From Collimonas sp. OK607 (GTDB lineage: Bacteria; Pseudomonadota; Gammaproteobacteria; Burkholderiales; Burkholderiaceae_D): DNA of 64,000 nt. The position numbers were made by a program, and so were the translations under genes. The notes below the pieces were generated by a model. That model ran no database searches and was not told the DNA's origin. It worked only from the letters and a program-made list of their open reading frames with translations. The stretch spans positions 46,965-110,964 of the forward strand of contig NZ_FOKF01000017.1 in assembly GCF_900111995.1 (NCBI RefSeq), written 5' to 3'. Shown in pieces: positions 41,940-51,577 of this stretch. The first letter of the stretch is position 1. The number at the start of each line of letters is the position of its first letter.

Positions 41940-44900
41940 ATGACTCAGGCAGCAACCAACTCTCCAGAATCAACAAGCCCGCCACCAAGTCCCGATGGCG
42001 GTCGTAGCCGCTTGCGCGGGCGGTGGCGTTGGTTGTGGCGCTCGCTTGCGGCATGCCCGATGCTGGTGATTTTGCTTGTTGCTGCGGTCATTTTCGGCGT
42101 CCATTCAGAATCCGGCACACGGGCCTTGTGGCAGTTAAGTACTTGGGCAATGCACGGTAATTTATCCGGTCAGCTGGTCGGCGGTACTTTGGCAGACGGT
42201 TTGCAGTTGCGCAATCTGGTGTACCGTGATGCTACCCAGCAGTACAAGATTGATCGCATCGATGCCAAGTGGCAGCTGAGCCGCTCGCCGCTCAAACTGA
42301 CTGTCGCTTATCTGCATGTCGGCAATGTCGATGCCCGGCTAGAGCCGACACCACCGCAACCGACCGTCATGCCGACCAGCCTGAAACTGCCGTTACAACT
42401 GGTTCTCAACGATATTTCGCTGAACAAGCTGTCCTTGCACCAAGGCCTGACCACGACCGAACTGAGTCATCTGCAGTTGCACGGCGAGTCGGACCGGGTA
42501 CAGCACAATCTGTTCCTGGAACGGCTGGGCACGCCGTATGGCAAGGCCAGCGCGAAACTCAGCCTGAATGGCGTGCAACCGTTTGCGCTGAGTGGCGGAG
42601 CCGAGTTGAGCGGTGAATACCAAAAAGAAAAATATCAACTGGATGCGACTTTATCCGGCAACCTGGCGGCGCTGAATATAGACTTGAACGCACGGGGCGA
42701 CAAGTTAAGCGGCACCGCCAAGATTGCTGCAACACCGTTTGCACCCATTCCGTTTCAACAGCTTGAATTGAACGCTACGCACATCAATCCGAAACTGTTC
42801 AGCAGCGGTGCGCCGCAAGCCGATTTGAGCCTGCAGGTGGCGCTGAAGCCATTGGCGCCGCCAGCTGACGCTGCTGGCAGCGCACCAGCCATCGTAGATC
42901 TGGCCGCGCTGACGGTGAGTGGCCCGATCACGATTACCAACGCAATGGCAGGTGCTTTGGATCAGGATCGTTTGCCGCTGGTCAGCGCCAGCGCCGAGTT
43001 GCGGCTGGACACCCAGACTCAGCAGTTGTCCCGCCTGCAGTTGAAATTATTGAGGAACGCCAGCATCAGCGGCCAAGGTGAATACCATAGCGATGGCAAA
43101 AATAAAAACAACGGTGAATTCAACTTCGACGTCGCCGGCCTGGATCTGCAAGCCTTGCACGGGAAAATGAAGCCGTCGCAACTGCGCGGGCCAGTCAGCA
43201 TCAAGCTGATGCCGGACAGTCAGCAAATCAGCCTGAACCTGGCCGATGCCACCTACAAAGCGACACTGGAAACGCTGATCGACGCCAAACAGATTGTCGT
43301 GAAAACCGCGCAACTGGCGGCCGGACCGGCGCGTCTGGATATCAGCGGCAATTTGAGCCGCGATGCGGATATGGCTTACACCGTGAAAGGAAATTTGCGC
43401 GATTTCAATCCTTTCCTCTGGATCAACAGCAATGCTGCTACACAACCCAAAGGCGCTAAATCCCACCCGCAGGCGACGACTGCAAATATCAATATGGATA
43501 TCGACGCCAGCGGCAACCTGGCGCCCGAACTGAAATTGAAGCTCAATTTCATCATCAAGGATAGCCGCTACGATCAATTACCGATGACCGGCAATGGCGT
43601 GCTCAATCTGGCTGGTATGCGCTTGTTGCCCAGCGACGTTGCATTGTCGGTGGCCGGTAACGAGGTGCTGGCCAAGGGCAGTTTTGGCGCCGCCGGCGAT
43701 CGTCTTGACCTGAAGATCGATGCTCCGCAGTTGCAGGGCCTGGGTGTCGGCCTCTCCGGCGCCGTGCATCTGGACGGCCAGGTCAGCGGCACCATGCAAA
43801 AACCGAATATACAAGCTTCGTACCGTGCCGAAAAATTAGCCTACGGCGAACATCGGATAGACAGTCTCTCAGGGCAGGCCGATGTGCATGCAGATTTGAA
43901 CGCCAAGCTGAATTCAGCCAATAACCGGCTGGCTGTCAGCGTCGAGGGCCATGGCTTGCACAGCACCGACATGGCGCTGGATAAATTGAGCCTGAACCTG
44001 GCCGGCACCTACGGTGCGCATACCTTGAAACTGGACACTAGCGGCGCACTGCGCGGCAAGCCCTTGCATCTGACCATGGCCGCGCAGGGGCAGCTGAGCC
44101 AGAGCAATGCAGGTTACGGCTGGCAGGGGCAGATCAGCGAATTGCAAAACCAGGGAGCGCCGCGCATCAGTCTCGCGGCGCCATTGACGATTAATGCCGA
44201 GGCCGGCCGCCTGGTGCTTGGTGCAACACGTTTGAATGTGGCAGATGCGCAGATCGATTTGAAGAATTTCAGTTACGACAATGGAAAAATTCGTTCGGCC
44301 GGCGCCATCAACGCACTTAATGTGGCAACCATACTTGGTTTGGTGCATGAATTCGGCGGTCCGGAATTACCCTTGAAGACGGATCTGGTGCTGGATAGCA
44401 GCTGGGACTTTTCGCTGGCTGAGAATCTGGCGGGCTATCTGCAGATCGCTCGCCGCAGCGGCGATTTACGGGTCAATCCGGGACGTGGCGATGTCAGCCT
44501 GGGTTTGTCTGAGTTGAAACTGCGTGCTGATCTGGAGTCCGGGCAGGTCAAGCTGGATAGCCAGCTGGCGGCATCCAGGATCGGTACCTTGAGTACGCAA
44601 TTGCAGCTGGCTTTGCAGCGTAACGGCAGCAGCTGGACTGTCAGCGACAGCTCAGCTTTGTCCGGCCAGGCTAAATTGCAGGTGCCGCAGCTGAAACCCA
44701 TCGGTGCGCTGATCGGGCCACAGGTGGCGCTGGATGGCAGCCTCGCGCTGGATCTGAATCTGGCCGGCCAGCTCGGCAAGCCGATGTTGTCAGGCAAAGT
44801 CACAGGCGACAAACTTGCCGTCACCCTGTACGACCAGGGAATCAAATTGAAAGATGGTACGGCGCGCCTGAACCTGGCTAACAACGTGGTCGATTTGCAG

Positions 44901-45953
44901 CAATTGGAATTCCATGGCGGCGACGGCACCATACGCGCCTCCGGCAGGCTGCAGCTGGGCCACGACAATCCCGATCTGACCGCCAGCGTGATTGCCGATC
45001 GCCTGCAATTGTTTGCCAGCCCGGATCGCCAACTGATGGTGTCCGGCCAGGCCAAGATTGCCAACGTCAAGGAACAGTTGCACGTAGACGGCAAATTCAC
45101 CGTTGACAGCGCATTGTTCGATTTGCCGAAGAGTAGTGCGCCGGTGCTGGGAGATGATGTGGTCATCGTGCGCAAGGATGTCAAAGCGCGCGCGACGCCC
45201 TTGACGGAACAGGAACGTATAACCAAAGCCGCAGAGAAACCGGCCGGCGGTGCGACGCCGGTGATGAATGTGGAGGTCGATTTCGGCAACGATTTCCGCT
45301 TCCGCGGCAGCGGCGCCGATATCCTGTTGCGTGGCGCGATGCAGGTCCGTAGCGAACCATACCAGCCGTTACGCGCAACCGGCACGATCCGGGTGGCAAG
45401 CGGCAGCTACGAGGTATTCGGCCGCAAGCTGGCGATTGAACGCGGATTGATCAATTTCCACGGGCCGATCGACAATCCGAATATCAATATCCTCGCCATG
45501 AAGCGCAACCAGGAAGTCGAGGCGGGTGCGGAGATTACCGGCAATCCATCCAATCTGCGGGTCAAACTGGTGTCGGAGCCGAATGTATCGGATGAGGAAA
45601 AACTATCCTGGCTGATGTTCGGCCATGGCAGCGACAGTTCCGCGCTGGGCCAGCGCCAGGCCGCCGGGCAGGCGCTGGCGCTGCTGGGGAATTACGGCGG
45701 TAAGAAAATTGCACAAGGTATCGGCTTTGACGAATTCTCGATCGGTTCCAGCGATTCCGGCATCGAAAACGAGCAGGTTGTGAGCCTGGGCAAGGCCATC
45801 ACCGAGAAAATCAACCTGGGTTACGAGCAGAGCCTGACCAGCGCCGCCAGCATCTTGAAAGTGACCTGGCAATTTTCACGGCGCTGGTCGATGGTGATGC
45901 GCGGTGGCACCATCAACGGCCTGGAAGTCTTGTACAACTTGCGTTTCGATTAG
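41940..45953 (+). CDS. tamB: Translocation and assembly module protein TamB
   Basis: 1337 residues. A basic N-terminus (GGRSRLRGRWRWLWRSL) with one membrane helix at ~40-58 (MLVILLVAAVIFGV) anchors it in the inner membrane; the long periplasmic body is a repetitive beta-taco of AsmA-like character, ending in the TamB/DUF490 C-terminal domain (~980-1337; LRATGTIRVASGSYEVFGRK, GLINFHGPIDNPNINILAMK, LSWLMFGHGSD). It bridges both membranes and partners TamA, whose gene is directly upstream in the same operon. Confidence 0.95.
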   Translation: MTQAATNSPESTSPPPSPDGGRSRLRGRWRWLWRSLAACPMLVILLVAAVIFGVHSESGTRALWQLSTWAMHGNLSGQLVGGTLADGLQLRNLVYRDATQQYKIDRIDAKWQLSRSPLKLTVAYLHVGNVDARLEPTPPQPTVMPTSLKLPLQLVLNDISLNKLSLHQGLTTTELSHLQLHGESDRVQHNLFLERLGTPYGKASAKLSLNGVQPFALSGGAELSGEYQKEKYQLDATLSGNLAALNIDLNARGDKLSGTAKIAATPFAPIPFQQLELNATHINPKLFSSGAPQADLSLQVALKPLAPPADAAGSAPAIVDLAALTVSGPITITNAMAGALDQDRLPLVSASAELRLDTQTQQLSRLQLKLLRNASISGQGEYHSDGKNKNNGEFNFDVAGLDLQALHGKMKPSQLRGPVSIKLMPDSQQISLNLADATYKATLETLIDAKQIVVKTAQLAAGPARLDISGNLSRDADMAYTVKGNLRDFNPFLWINSNAATQPKGAKSHPQATTANINMDIDASGNLAPELKLKLNFIIKDSRYDQLPMTGNGVLNLAGMRLLPSDVALSVAGNEVLAKGSFGAAGDRLDLKIDAPQLQGLGVGLSGAVHLDGQVSGTMQKPNIQASYRAEKLAYGEHRIDSLSGQADVHADLNAKLNSANNRLAVSVEGHGLHSTDMALDKLSLNLAGTYGAHTLKLDTSGALRGKPLHLTMAAQGQLSQSNAGYGWQGQISELQNQGAPRISLAAPLTINAEAGRLVLGATRLNVADAQIDLKNFSYDNGKIRSAGAINALNVATILGLVHEFGGPELPLKTDLVLDSSWDFSLAENLAGYLQIARRSGDLRVNPGRGDVSLGLSELKLRADLESGQVKLDSQLAASRIGTLSTQLQLALQRNGSSWTVSDSSALSGQAKLQVPQLKPIGALIGPQVALDGSLALDLNLAGQLGKPMLSGKVTGDKLAVTLYDQGIKLKDGTARLNLANNVVDLQQLEFHGGDGTIRASGRLQLGHDNPDLTASVIADRLQLFASPDRQLMVSGQAKIANVKEQLHVDGKFTVDSALFDLPKSSAPVLGDDVVIVRKDVKARATPLTEQERITKAAEKPAGGATPVMNVEVDFGNDFRFRGSGADILLRGAMQVRSEPYQPLRATGTIRVASGSYEVFGRKLAIERGLINFHGPIDNPNINILAMKRNQEVEAGAEITGNPSNLRVKLVSEPNVSDEEKLSWLMFGHGSDSSALGQRQAAGQALALLGNYGGKKIAQGIGFDEFSIGSSDSGIENEQVVSLGKAITEKINLGYEQSLTSAASILKVTWQFSRRWSMVMRGGTINGLEVLYNLRFD

Positions 45954-45988
45954 GTTCTGGCCCGGGTTCTAACCCGGGCTCTACTGGA

Positions 45989-47380
45989 TCAGGCGCTGCG
46001 GCCCGACAATTCCGCGCCGGCATCCGGCTGCAGTTTCAAGGCGAACGGCAGCGAAGCCAGGGCAATCAGGGCAATCAGCAAGAACGCCGGCCAGAAATCG
46101 GTGCTGACCAGCGTCGCGTGGCCCTGTACCTGATTCGATACCTGTAGCGCAAAACCGCCGACGGTAACGCCCAGGCCAATCGCCAGTTGCTGGGCGACGC
46201 TGGTGAGGCTGGTGGCCTGGCTCATCTGGCGCTGATCAATCTCTGCGTAGGCAATTGCATTCAGGCTGGTAAATTGCATCGAACGCACACAACCGCCCAA
46301 AAGCAGCATGAGGATGATGAAGATATGCGGCGAATCCGCCTTCAAAACGCCGAACGCCGCCATCGACAACGCGCCAAGCAGCGTGTTATAGACCAGCACA
46401 CTCCTGAAGCCGAATTTTTTCAGTACGGTCGTTGTCATGGTTTTGACAAAAATGGCGCCTGCCGCCGAAGCACAAGTCAGCAGGCCGGACTGGAACGGCG
46501 TCAGGCCGAAGCCTAGCTGGAACAGCAGCGGCAGCAAGAACGGCAATGCCCCCACGCCGATGCGGAACAGAGAACCGCCGAAGACGTTCATGCGTAGTGT
46601 AGGGATTTGCAGCAGCCGCAGGTTGATCAGCGGATGCGGGGTACGAAACGCATGCCACACGTACGCCAGCAAACTGACCGTGCCGACCACCACGCAAATC
46701 AGTGAAACATCGCCGGCGACCAGATGGCGGCCGGCGCTGGCCAGGCCGAACATCAGTGTCGAGCAGCCGACGGCAGACAGCAGGAAGCCGATCCAGTCGA
46801 GCGGCACGGTGTCGTCGCTGCGCAGGTTCTCGATATAGCGGGTAGCCAGGTAAATGCCGAGGATGCTGATCGGGATATTGATGAAGAAGATCCAGCGCCA
46901 GTGAAAATAAGTGGTGATGAAGCCGCCCAGCGGTGGCCCGATCACTGGCCCCAGCAAAGCCGGGATAGTCAGGTAGCTGAGGGCGCGCACCAGTTCTGCC
47001 TTGGAGGTGGTGCGCAAGATCACCAGCCGTCCGACCGGCACCATCATGGCGCCGCCCACCCCTTGCAGGAAACGGGCTGCGACAAATTCTGCCAACGTGT
47101 TGGATATGCCGCACAGGATCGAACCGAGCATGAACACCCCGATCGCACTGCGGAAAACCGTGCGCGCTCCAAAGCGGTCGGCCATCCAGCCGCTGACGGG
47201 GATGAATACCGCCAGGCTGACCAGATAGGAAGTCATCGCCAGCTTGAGCGCAATCGGACTTTCTCCCATATCATGCGCCATCATCGGCAACGAGGTGGCG
47301 ATCACGGTGGAGTCCATGTTTTCCATGAACAAGGCGCAAGCCACGATCAGTGGCGTGAGGAAGACGCGGGATATGGCCAT
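45989..47380 (-). CDS. MFS transporter, DHA2 (EmrB/QacA) family
   Basis: 463 residues with about 13-14 membrane helices. DHA2 marks are ENMDSTVIATSLPMMAHDMG in helix 1, GWMADRFGARTVFRSAIGVF in loop 2-3, and RFLQGVGGAMMVPVGRLVIL and IGPPLGGFITTYFHWRWIFF (motif C) in helix 5. Such carriers export drugs or metabolites by proton exchange; the substrate is unknown. The ATG at 47380 is chosen because an upstream in-frame start (47434) gives a Pro/His-rich leader before helix 1; no clear ribosome site marks either. It is convergent with tamB. Confidence 0.88.
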   Translation of the reverse strand: MAISRVFLTPLIVACALFMENMDSTVIATSLPMMAHDMGESPIALKLAMTSYLVSLAVFIPVSGWMADRFGARTVFRSAIGVFMLGSILCGISNTLAEFVAARFLQGVGGAMMVPVGRLVILRTTSKAELVRALSYLTIPALLGPVIGPPLGGFITTYFHWRWIFFINIPISILGIYLATRYIENLRSDDTVPLDWIGFLLSAVGCSTLMFGLASAGRHLVAGDVSLICVVVGTVSLLAYVWHAFRTPHPLINLRLLQIPTLRMNVFGGSLFRIGVGALPFLLPLLFQLGFGLTPFQSGLLTCASAAGAIFVKTMTTTVLKKFGFRSVLVYNTLLGALSMAAFGVLKADSPHIFIILMLLLGGCVRSMQFTSLNAIAYAEIDQRQMSQATSLTSVAQQLAIGLGVTVGGFALQVSNQVQGHATLVSTDFWPAFLLIALIALASLPFALKLQPDAGAELSGRSA

Positions 47381-47537
47381 GAGGGACGGTGGTAAGTGGG
47401 CCGGGTGGGCAGGGTAGGCAGAAAGCCCTGCCAATCCTGCTTAAAAGAGCATAATTATAGCGGTTTGGACTATCCCTCACCGATCAGGTAGCATGCAGGC
47501 TGTTCTTCTGGCTATCCGTCGTATTTTTACAAGAATC

Positions 47538-49433
47538 ATGATCAACACGTCTCCCTCTTCGACCGAGTGTTTCGCATTGCTGGATGACAGCAGTGCGACG
47601 GCGGCGCAGGCCCAATCATCCCGCCTGTCGCGTCTGTACACTGGTCACGCCCGCAGTCTGCAATGTTTTGAGGCGGATCAGCTGCCGGCGCTGATCGAAC
47701 AAATGCAGCAAGCCTTGCGGGAAGGTTTGCACGCGGTGACCTTGTTTACTTACGAGCTGGGAATCGGCCTGCAGCGTGTCAGGCCTCAGCGGCAAGTTGT
47801 TCCGACGCTGCCGTTGGCGCAAATCCTGTTATTTTCCGACTGCAAGCATTTGAACGATGCCGAGGTAGATGCCTGGCTGGCACAGCGCCAGGCAGCGGAA
47901 CCCAATCATGCTGAAGCCGGCGCCGGCATTGCGAACCTGAAGCCGAATGTCAGCGCAGAACAGTTTGCAGCCGCCATCGCCAGGATCCAAGCCTACATCG
48001 AAGCCGGCGATACCTATCAGGTGAACTACACCTACCGCCTGCGTTTCGACGTCTACGGCAGTCCTGTTGCTCTGTATCGACAACTGAGGCTGCGTCAGCC
48101 GGTGCCCTACGGCAGCCTGATCCAGCTGGCTGACGGCGCTGCGGTTGTATCGTTGTCGCCGGAACTGTTCGTCCGTCACGCTGCAGGCGTATTGACTGCG
48201 CGTCCGATGAAAGGAACCGCCGCCGCCAGCGGTGATGCCGAGCAGGATCGGCTGGCTGCCAATGCGCTCGCCGCAGATCCCAAGAATCTGGCGGAAAACC
48301 TGATGATTGTCGATTTGCTGCGGAATGACCTGGGACGCATCGCCGTTCCCGGTTCGGTGCGTGTGCCGCAATTGTTCGAAGTGACGCAGTTCAATACCGT
48401 GCTGCAAATGACCTCCACCGTGCAGGCGCAGGTGCGCGACGATGTCAGCCTCAGCGCGGTGATCCAGGCACTGTATCCCTGCGGTTCGATTACCGGCGCG
48501 CCCAAACATCGCACCATGCAAATCATCGATGAACTGGAGCCCGATCCGCGCGGCTTGTATACCGGTGCGATAGGCTGGTTCGATGAGGAGCAGGCGGGTC
48601 GCCGGTTTGGCGATTTCTGTTTGTCGGTACCGATCCGAACCTTGTGGTTGCAAGCAGCCGCGCGGGACGGCTTATATGGCGCCAGCATTCGTCGAGGTGA
48701 GATGGGAGTCGGCGCCGGCATCGTGCATGACAGCGTAGCGGCCGAGGAATATGCTGAATGTGCATTGAAAGCGAAATTCCTGACCGGCATGGGCGGCGAT
48801 TTTTCCTTGTTCGAAACCATCTACGCCACCCGCGCCGACGGCTGCCGTCATCTGGATTTGCATTTGCAGCGATTGCAGGCTTCCGCCGTCTATTTCGGTT
48901 TTCCCTGTAACGACAAAATATTGCGCGCAGCGTTGCAGGCGCATTGCGCAAGTTTGCCCGCCACAGGCCCTCAGCGGCTGCGGCTGACCTTATCTGCAGA
49001 TGGCAATTGCAGCCTGCAGAGCGCGGAGCTGGGAGACCTTGAGGCACCGGTCAATATATTGATCGCTCCGGTGCCGATGCAATCCGACGACTTGTTCCTG
49101 CGGCATAAAACCAGTGTGCGGCAACGCTACGATCAGGCATGGCAACAAGCGCAACAGCTAGGCGCTTTCGATATGCTGTTTTTCAATCAGGAAGGCGAGT
49201 TGACCGAGGGCGGCCGCAGCAGCGTTTTCCTCAAGCTGGACGGACGCTGGTATACGCCGCCGCTGAAATCGGGATTGTTGCCGGGAGTGATGCGGAGCGT
49301 GGTGCTGAACGATCCGGCATGGAATGCCAGTGAACGCAGTTTGCGCATGGAGGATTTGCTGGCCGCCGAACAGATCATGGTGTGCAACGCCTTGCGCGGA
49401 ACCATGCCGGCAAGACTGTTGCAAGTGGCTTAG
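47538..49433 (+). CDS. pabB: Aminodeoxychorismate synthase component I fused to aminodeoxychorismate lyase
   Basis: 631 residues in two enzymes. The chorismate-binding PabB part (~1-430) has GDTYQVNYTYRLRF, RPMKGTAAASG, VDLLRNDLGRIA and LYPCGSITGAPKHRTMQIID near 312-332. The PabC part (~435-631) is a class IV aminotransferase fold with FETIYA, a likely PLP Lys in RHKTSVRQRYD (~523), and LTEGGRSSVFLK. Together they turn chorismate into p-aminobenzoate for folate. This PabB-PabC fusion is frequent in Burkholderiales. The amidotransferase subunit PabA is not in the window. The start at 47538 is a choice; 47493 is possible. Confidence 0.9.
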   Translation: MINTSPSSTECFALLDDSSATAAQAQSSRLSRLYTGHARSLQCFEADQLPALIEQMQQALREGLHAVTLFTYELGIGLQRVRPQRQVVPTLPLAQILLFSDCKHLNDAEVDAWLAQRQAAEPNHAEAGAGIANLKPNVSAEQFAAAIARIQAYIEAGDTYQVNYTYRLRFDVYGSPVALYRQLRLRQPVPYGSLIQLADGAAVVSLSPELFVRHAAGVLTARPMKGTAAASGDAEQDRLAANALAADPKNLAENLMIVDLLRNDLGRIAVPGSVRVPQLFEVTQFNTVLQMTSTVQAQVRDDVSLSAVIQALYPCGSITGAPKHRTMQIIDELEPDPRGLYTGAIGWFDEEQAGRRFGDFCLSVPIRTLWLQAAARDGLYGASIRRGEMGVGAGIVHDSVAAEEYAECALKAKFLTGMGGDFSLFETIYATRADGCRHLDLHLQRLQASAVYFGFPCNDKILRAALQAHCASLPATGPQRLRLTLSADGNCSLQSAELGDLEAPVNILIAPVPMQSDDLFLRHKTSVRQRYDQAWQQAQQLGAFDMLFFNQEGELTEGGRSSVFLKLDGRWYTPPLKSGLLPGVMRSVVLNDPAWNASERSLRMEDLLAAEQIMVCNALRGTMPARLLQVA

Positions 49434-49440
49434 GCTTTAA

Positions 49441-49872
49441 TTAAAAAGCGATAATCACGACCGATCCGGCCACAATCAGCGAGCCGCCAATGGCTACCGG
49501 CCAGGTCAGTTGTTCGCCGGCAAACAGCAAGCCCAACACGATGGCGAAGGCGACGCTGAGTTTGTCGATCGGAGCCACCTTCGAGATCGGGCCGATTTGC
49601 AGCGCATGGTAGTAGCACAGCCAGGACAAGCCGGTAGCGATGGCCGACAAGACCAGGAATAACCAGTTGGTGGGACTGACCAGCGCCGGCTTTTGCCATT
49701 CGTCGCGCAAGGTGATGATACCGGCGATCACGAACAAAATGACGACAGTGCGGATGAACGTGGCGAAGTTGGAATTCATGCCGGTAACGCCGAACTTGCC
49801 GAAGATCGCCGTCAAGCCGGCAAAAAATGCAGAGCCAAGAGCAAATAGCTGCCAGCTGGAGCCGAAGTTCAT
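49441..49872 (-). CDS. EamA family transporter, half-size (DMT superfamily)
   Basis: 143 residues with about five membrane helices and a single EamA domain (WQLFALGSAFFAGLTAIFGK, WLFLVLSAIATGLSWLCYYH, IDKLSVAFAIVLGLLFAGEQ). Full-size DMT carriers have two such domains, so a homodimer is likely. The end pattern GEQLTWPVAIGGSLIVAGS is typical for half-size members. The substrate is unknown. It is convergent with pabB (7 bp apart) and sits before the third dispersed repeat. Confidence 0.85.
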   Translation of the reverse strand: MNFGSSWQLFALGSAFFAGLTAIFGKFGVTGMNSNFATFIRTVVILFVIAGIITLRDEWQKPALVSPTNWLFLVLSAIATGLSWLCYYHALQIGPISKVAPIDKLSVAFAIVLGLLFAGEQLTWPVAIGGSLIVAGSVVIIAF

Positions 49873-49890
49873 TTTTTCTCCCGATTAAAC

Positions 49891-49982
49891 GTAGGGTGGG
49901 CACGGGTGCCCACGCGGAACTCCAGATTTTCTCACATTGCTTATGTCAGCAACGCGTGGGCAAAAAGGCTTACCCATCCTAC
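49891..49982. repeat. Dispersed palindromic repeat (GTAGGGTGGGCAC family), copy 3
   Basis: The left arm at 49891-49916 (GTAGGGTGGGCACG ... CCCACGCG) and the right arm at 49953-49982 (CGCGTGGGC ... CCATCCTAC) are inverted with several mismatches, the same layout as copy 1 at 21996-22106. It lies between the EamA gene and the efflux channel gene. Confidence 0.8.
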
Positions 49983-49984
49983 AG

Positions 49985-51484
49985 TTATTTAGTTACCGGC
50001 TTGCTGTCTGCGGTGGCATTGCGATCATTTAACATGGCGTTGTCCGGCAGTTCAGACTGATTCCAGCCGCCGCCGAGCGCCTTGATCAGCAGCACGCTCG
50101 CAGCATAGCGTCGATTCTGGATATTCAGCGCCGACAAATCCGCACTGAATGCGGTTGCCTGCGCCGTCACCACACTGGTGTAGTTGACGGTGCCGGCCTT
50201 GTACTGATTCAAGATCAGCTCCAGCGCATGATGGGCAAACTGGACGGTTTCGCCTTGGACCAGGGCTTCCTGTTCCAGGATGCGCAAGGCCGCCAGGTTA
50301 TCTTCGACTTCCTGGAAGCTGGTCAGCACCGCTTGTTTGTACACCGCAACGCTGGCGTCGTAGGCGGCTATTGCCTGATCGCTTTGAGCGCGTCGTGCGC
50401 CGCCGTCAAACAGGGTAGCTGCCAAGGCCGGTCCGAGCGACCAGATGCGGTTGGGGACGGTCAGCCAATCGGCAAAGCTGTTGCTTTGAAAGCCGCCCGA
50501 AGCCGACAAGGTCAGATTGGGGAAGTAAGCGGCCTTGGCCACGCCGATCTTGGCATTGGCCGCCGCCGCCAGCCGCTCTGCCGAGCTGACATCGGGGCGG
50601 CGCTCCAGCAGCGATGACGGCACGCCGACCGGAATATCCGGCAGCACTGCAACCAGCGGCGCAGGTGTAATCGAAAAGGAGGACGCTGCCTGTCCGGTCA
50701 ACAGGGCGATCGCGTGTTCCAGCTGCGCGCGCAGTACGCCATTGTCCAGCGCTTGCGCCTGGGCGCTTCTGAGCTGGGTCTGGGCCTGAATCACGTCAGA
50801 CCGGGCAACTACGCCGACGGTATACTGGTTTTGCGTCAGTTGCAGCGATTTTTGATAGGCGGCTACCGTGTCGTCGAGCAGGTTTTGCTGCTGGTCGATT
50901 ACCCGCAACTGCAGGTAATTTTGCGCCAGGGTGGATTGGGCGCTGAGCCTGGCCACTTGCAATTCGGCGGCGCTGGCCTGGGCCGACGCCTGATTCGATT
51001 CCACTGTACGCCTGATGCTGCCCCACAGATCCGGTTCCCAGCTGGCGCTCAGGCCGAGCGAATCGCTGGTCGTTACTGAACCGCTGCTGCTGTTCAGGGA
51101 GCTGGTGCCGGTACGCCCACCTCCACCTGAACGCGTGGACGAGACATTGGCGGATACGGTCGGGAAGTAAGACGATCTTGCCGACTCCACCAATGCTTTA
51201 GCCTGCCGGTATTGCGCCTCGGCTTGCGCCAGATTCTGATTGGAGATGTTGACTTGCTCGACCAGTGCATTCAATTGCGGGTCCTGGTATATTTCCCACC
51301 ATTTTCCGTGCAGTTCCTGGTCTTGCGGGGTAGCGGTTTTCCAATCCTTCATCTCTTTGAAGGCAGCTGGCGCAACGGTGGCCGGCCGTACGTAATCCGG
51401 GCCGACCGCACAGGCGCTTAACAGCAGCGCCGTGGCCGTCGCCGCCAACAAGGTTTTATGCATGGGTGCTTGCGTATGTTTCAT
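49985..51484 (-). CDS. Outer membrane efflux channel lipoprotein (OprM/NodT type)
   Basis: 499 residues. The lipobox LLLSAC ends at Cys25, and AVGPDYVRPA after it is standard for NodT/OprM proteins. Two OEP repeats follow (~70-265 and ~285-480; QYRQAKALVESARSSYFPTV, RLSAQSTLAQNYLQLRVIDQ, LLERRPDVSSAERLAAAANA, AAYFPNLTLSASGGF). It forms the trimeric duct that links the MdtABC pump to the outside. It is the last gene of the operon, 93 bp after mdtC. It ends near a dispersed repeat. Confidence 0.93.
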   Translation of the reverse strand: MKHTQAPMHKTLLAATATALLLSACAVGPDYVRPATVAPAAFKEMKDWKTATPQDQELHGKWWEIYQDPQLNALVEQVNISNQNLAQAEAQYRQAKALVESARSSYFPTVSANVSSTRSGGGGRTGTSSLNSSSGSVTTSDSLGLSASWEPDLWGSIRRTVESNQASAQASAAELQVARLSAQSTLAQNYLQLRVIDQQQNLLDDTVAAYQKSLQLTQNQYTVGVVARSDVIQAQTQLRSAQAQALDNGVLRAQLEHAIALLTGQAASSFSITPAPLVAVLPDIPVGVPSSLLERRPDVSSAERLAAAANAKIGVAKAAYFPNLTLSASGGFQSNSFADWLTVPNRIWSLGPALAATLFDGGARRAQSDQAIAAYDASVAVYKQAVLTSFQEVEDNLAALRILEQEALVQGETVQFAHHALELILNQYKAGTVNYTSVVTAQATAFSADLSALNIQNRRYAASVLLIKALGGGWNQSELPDNAMLNDRNATADSKPVTK

Positions 51485-51577
51485 ATTGAATCCGTTGAGT
51501 TCGCTGTGTCCGCTAAGTAAAGTTTTTCGCCGACAATGATTTTTGCGTCTTCACAAAGCTAAGGCTACATCCATCCG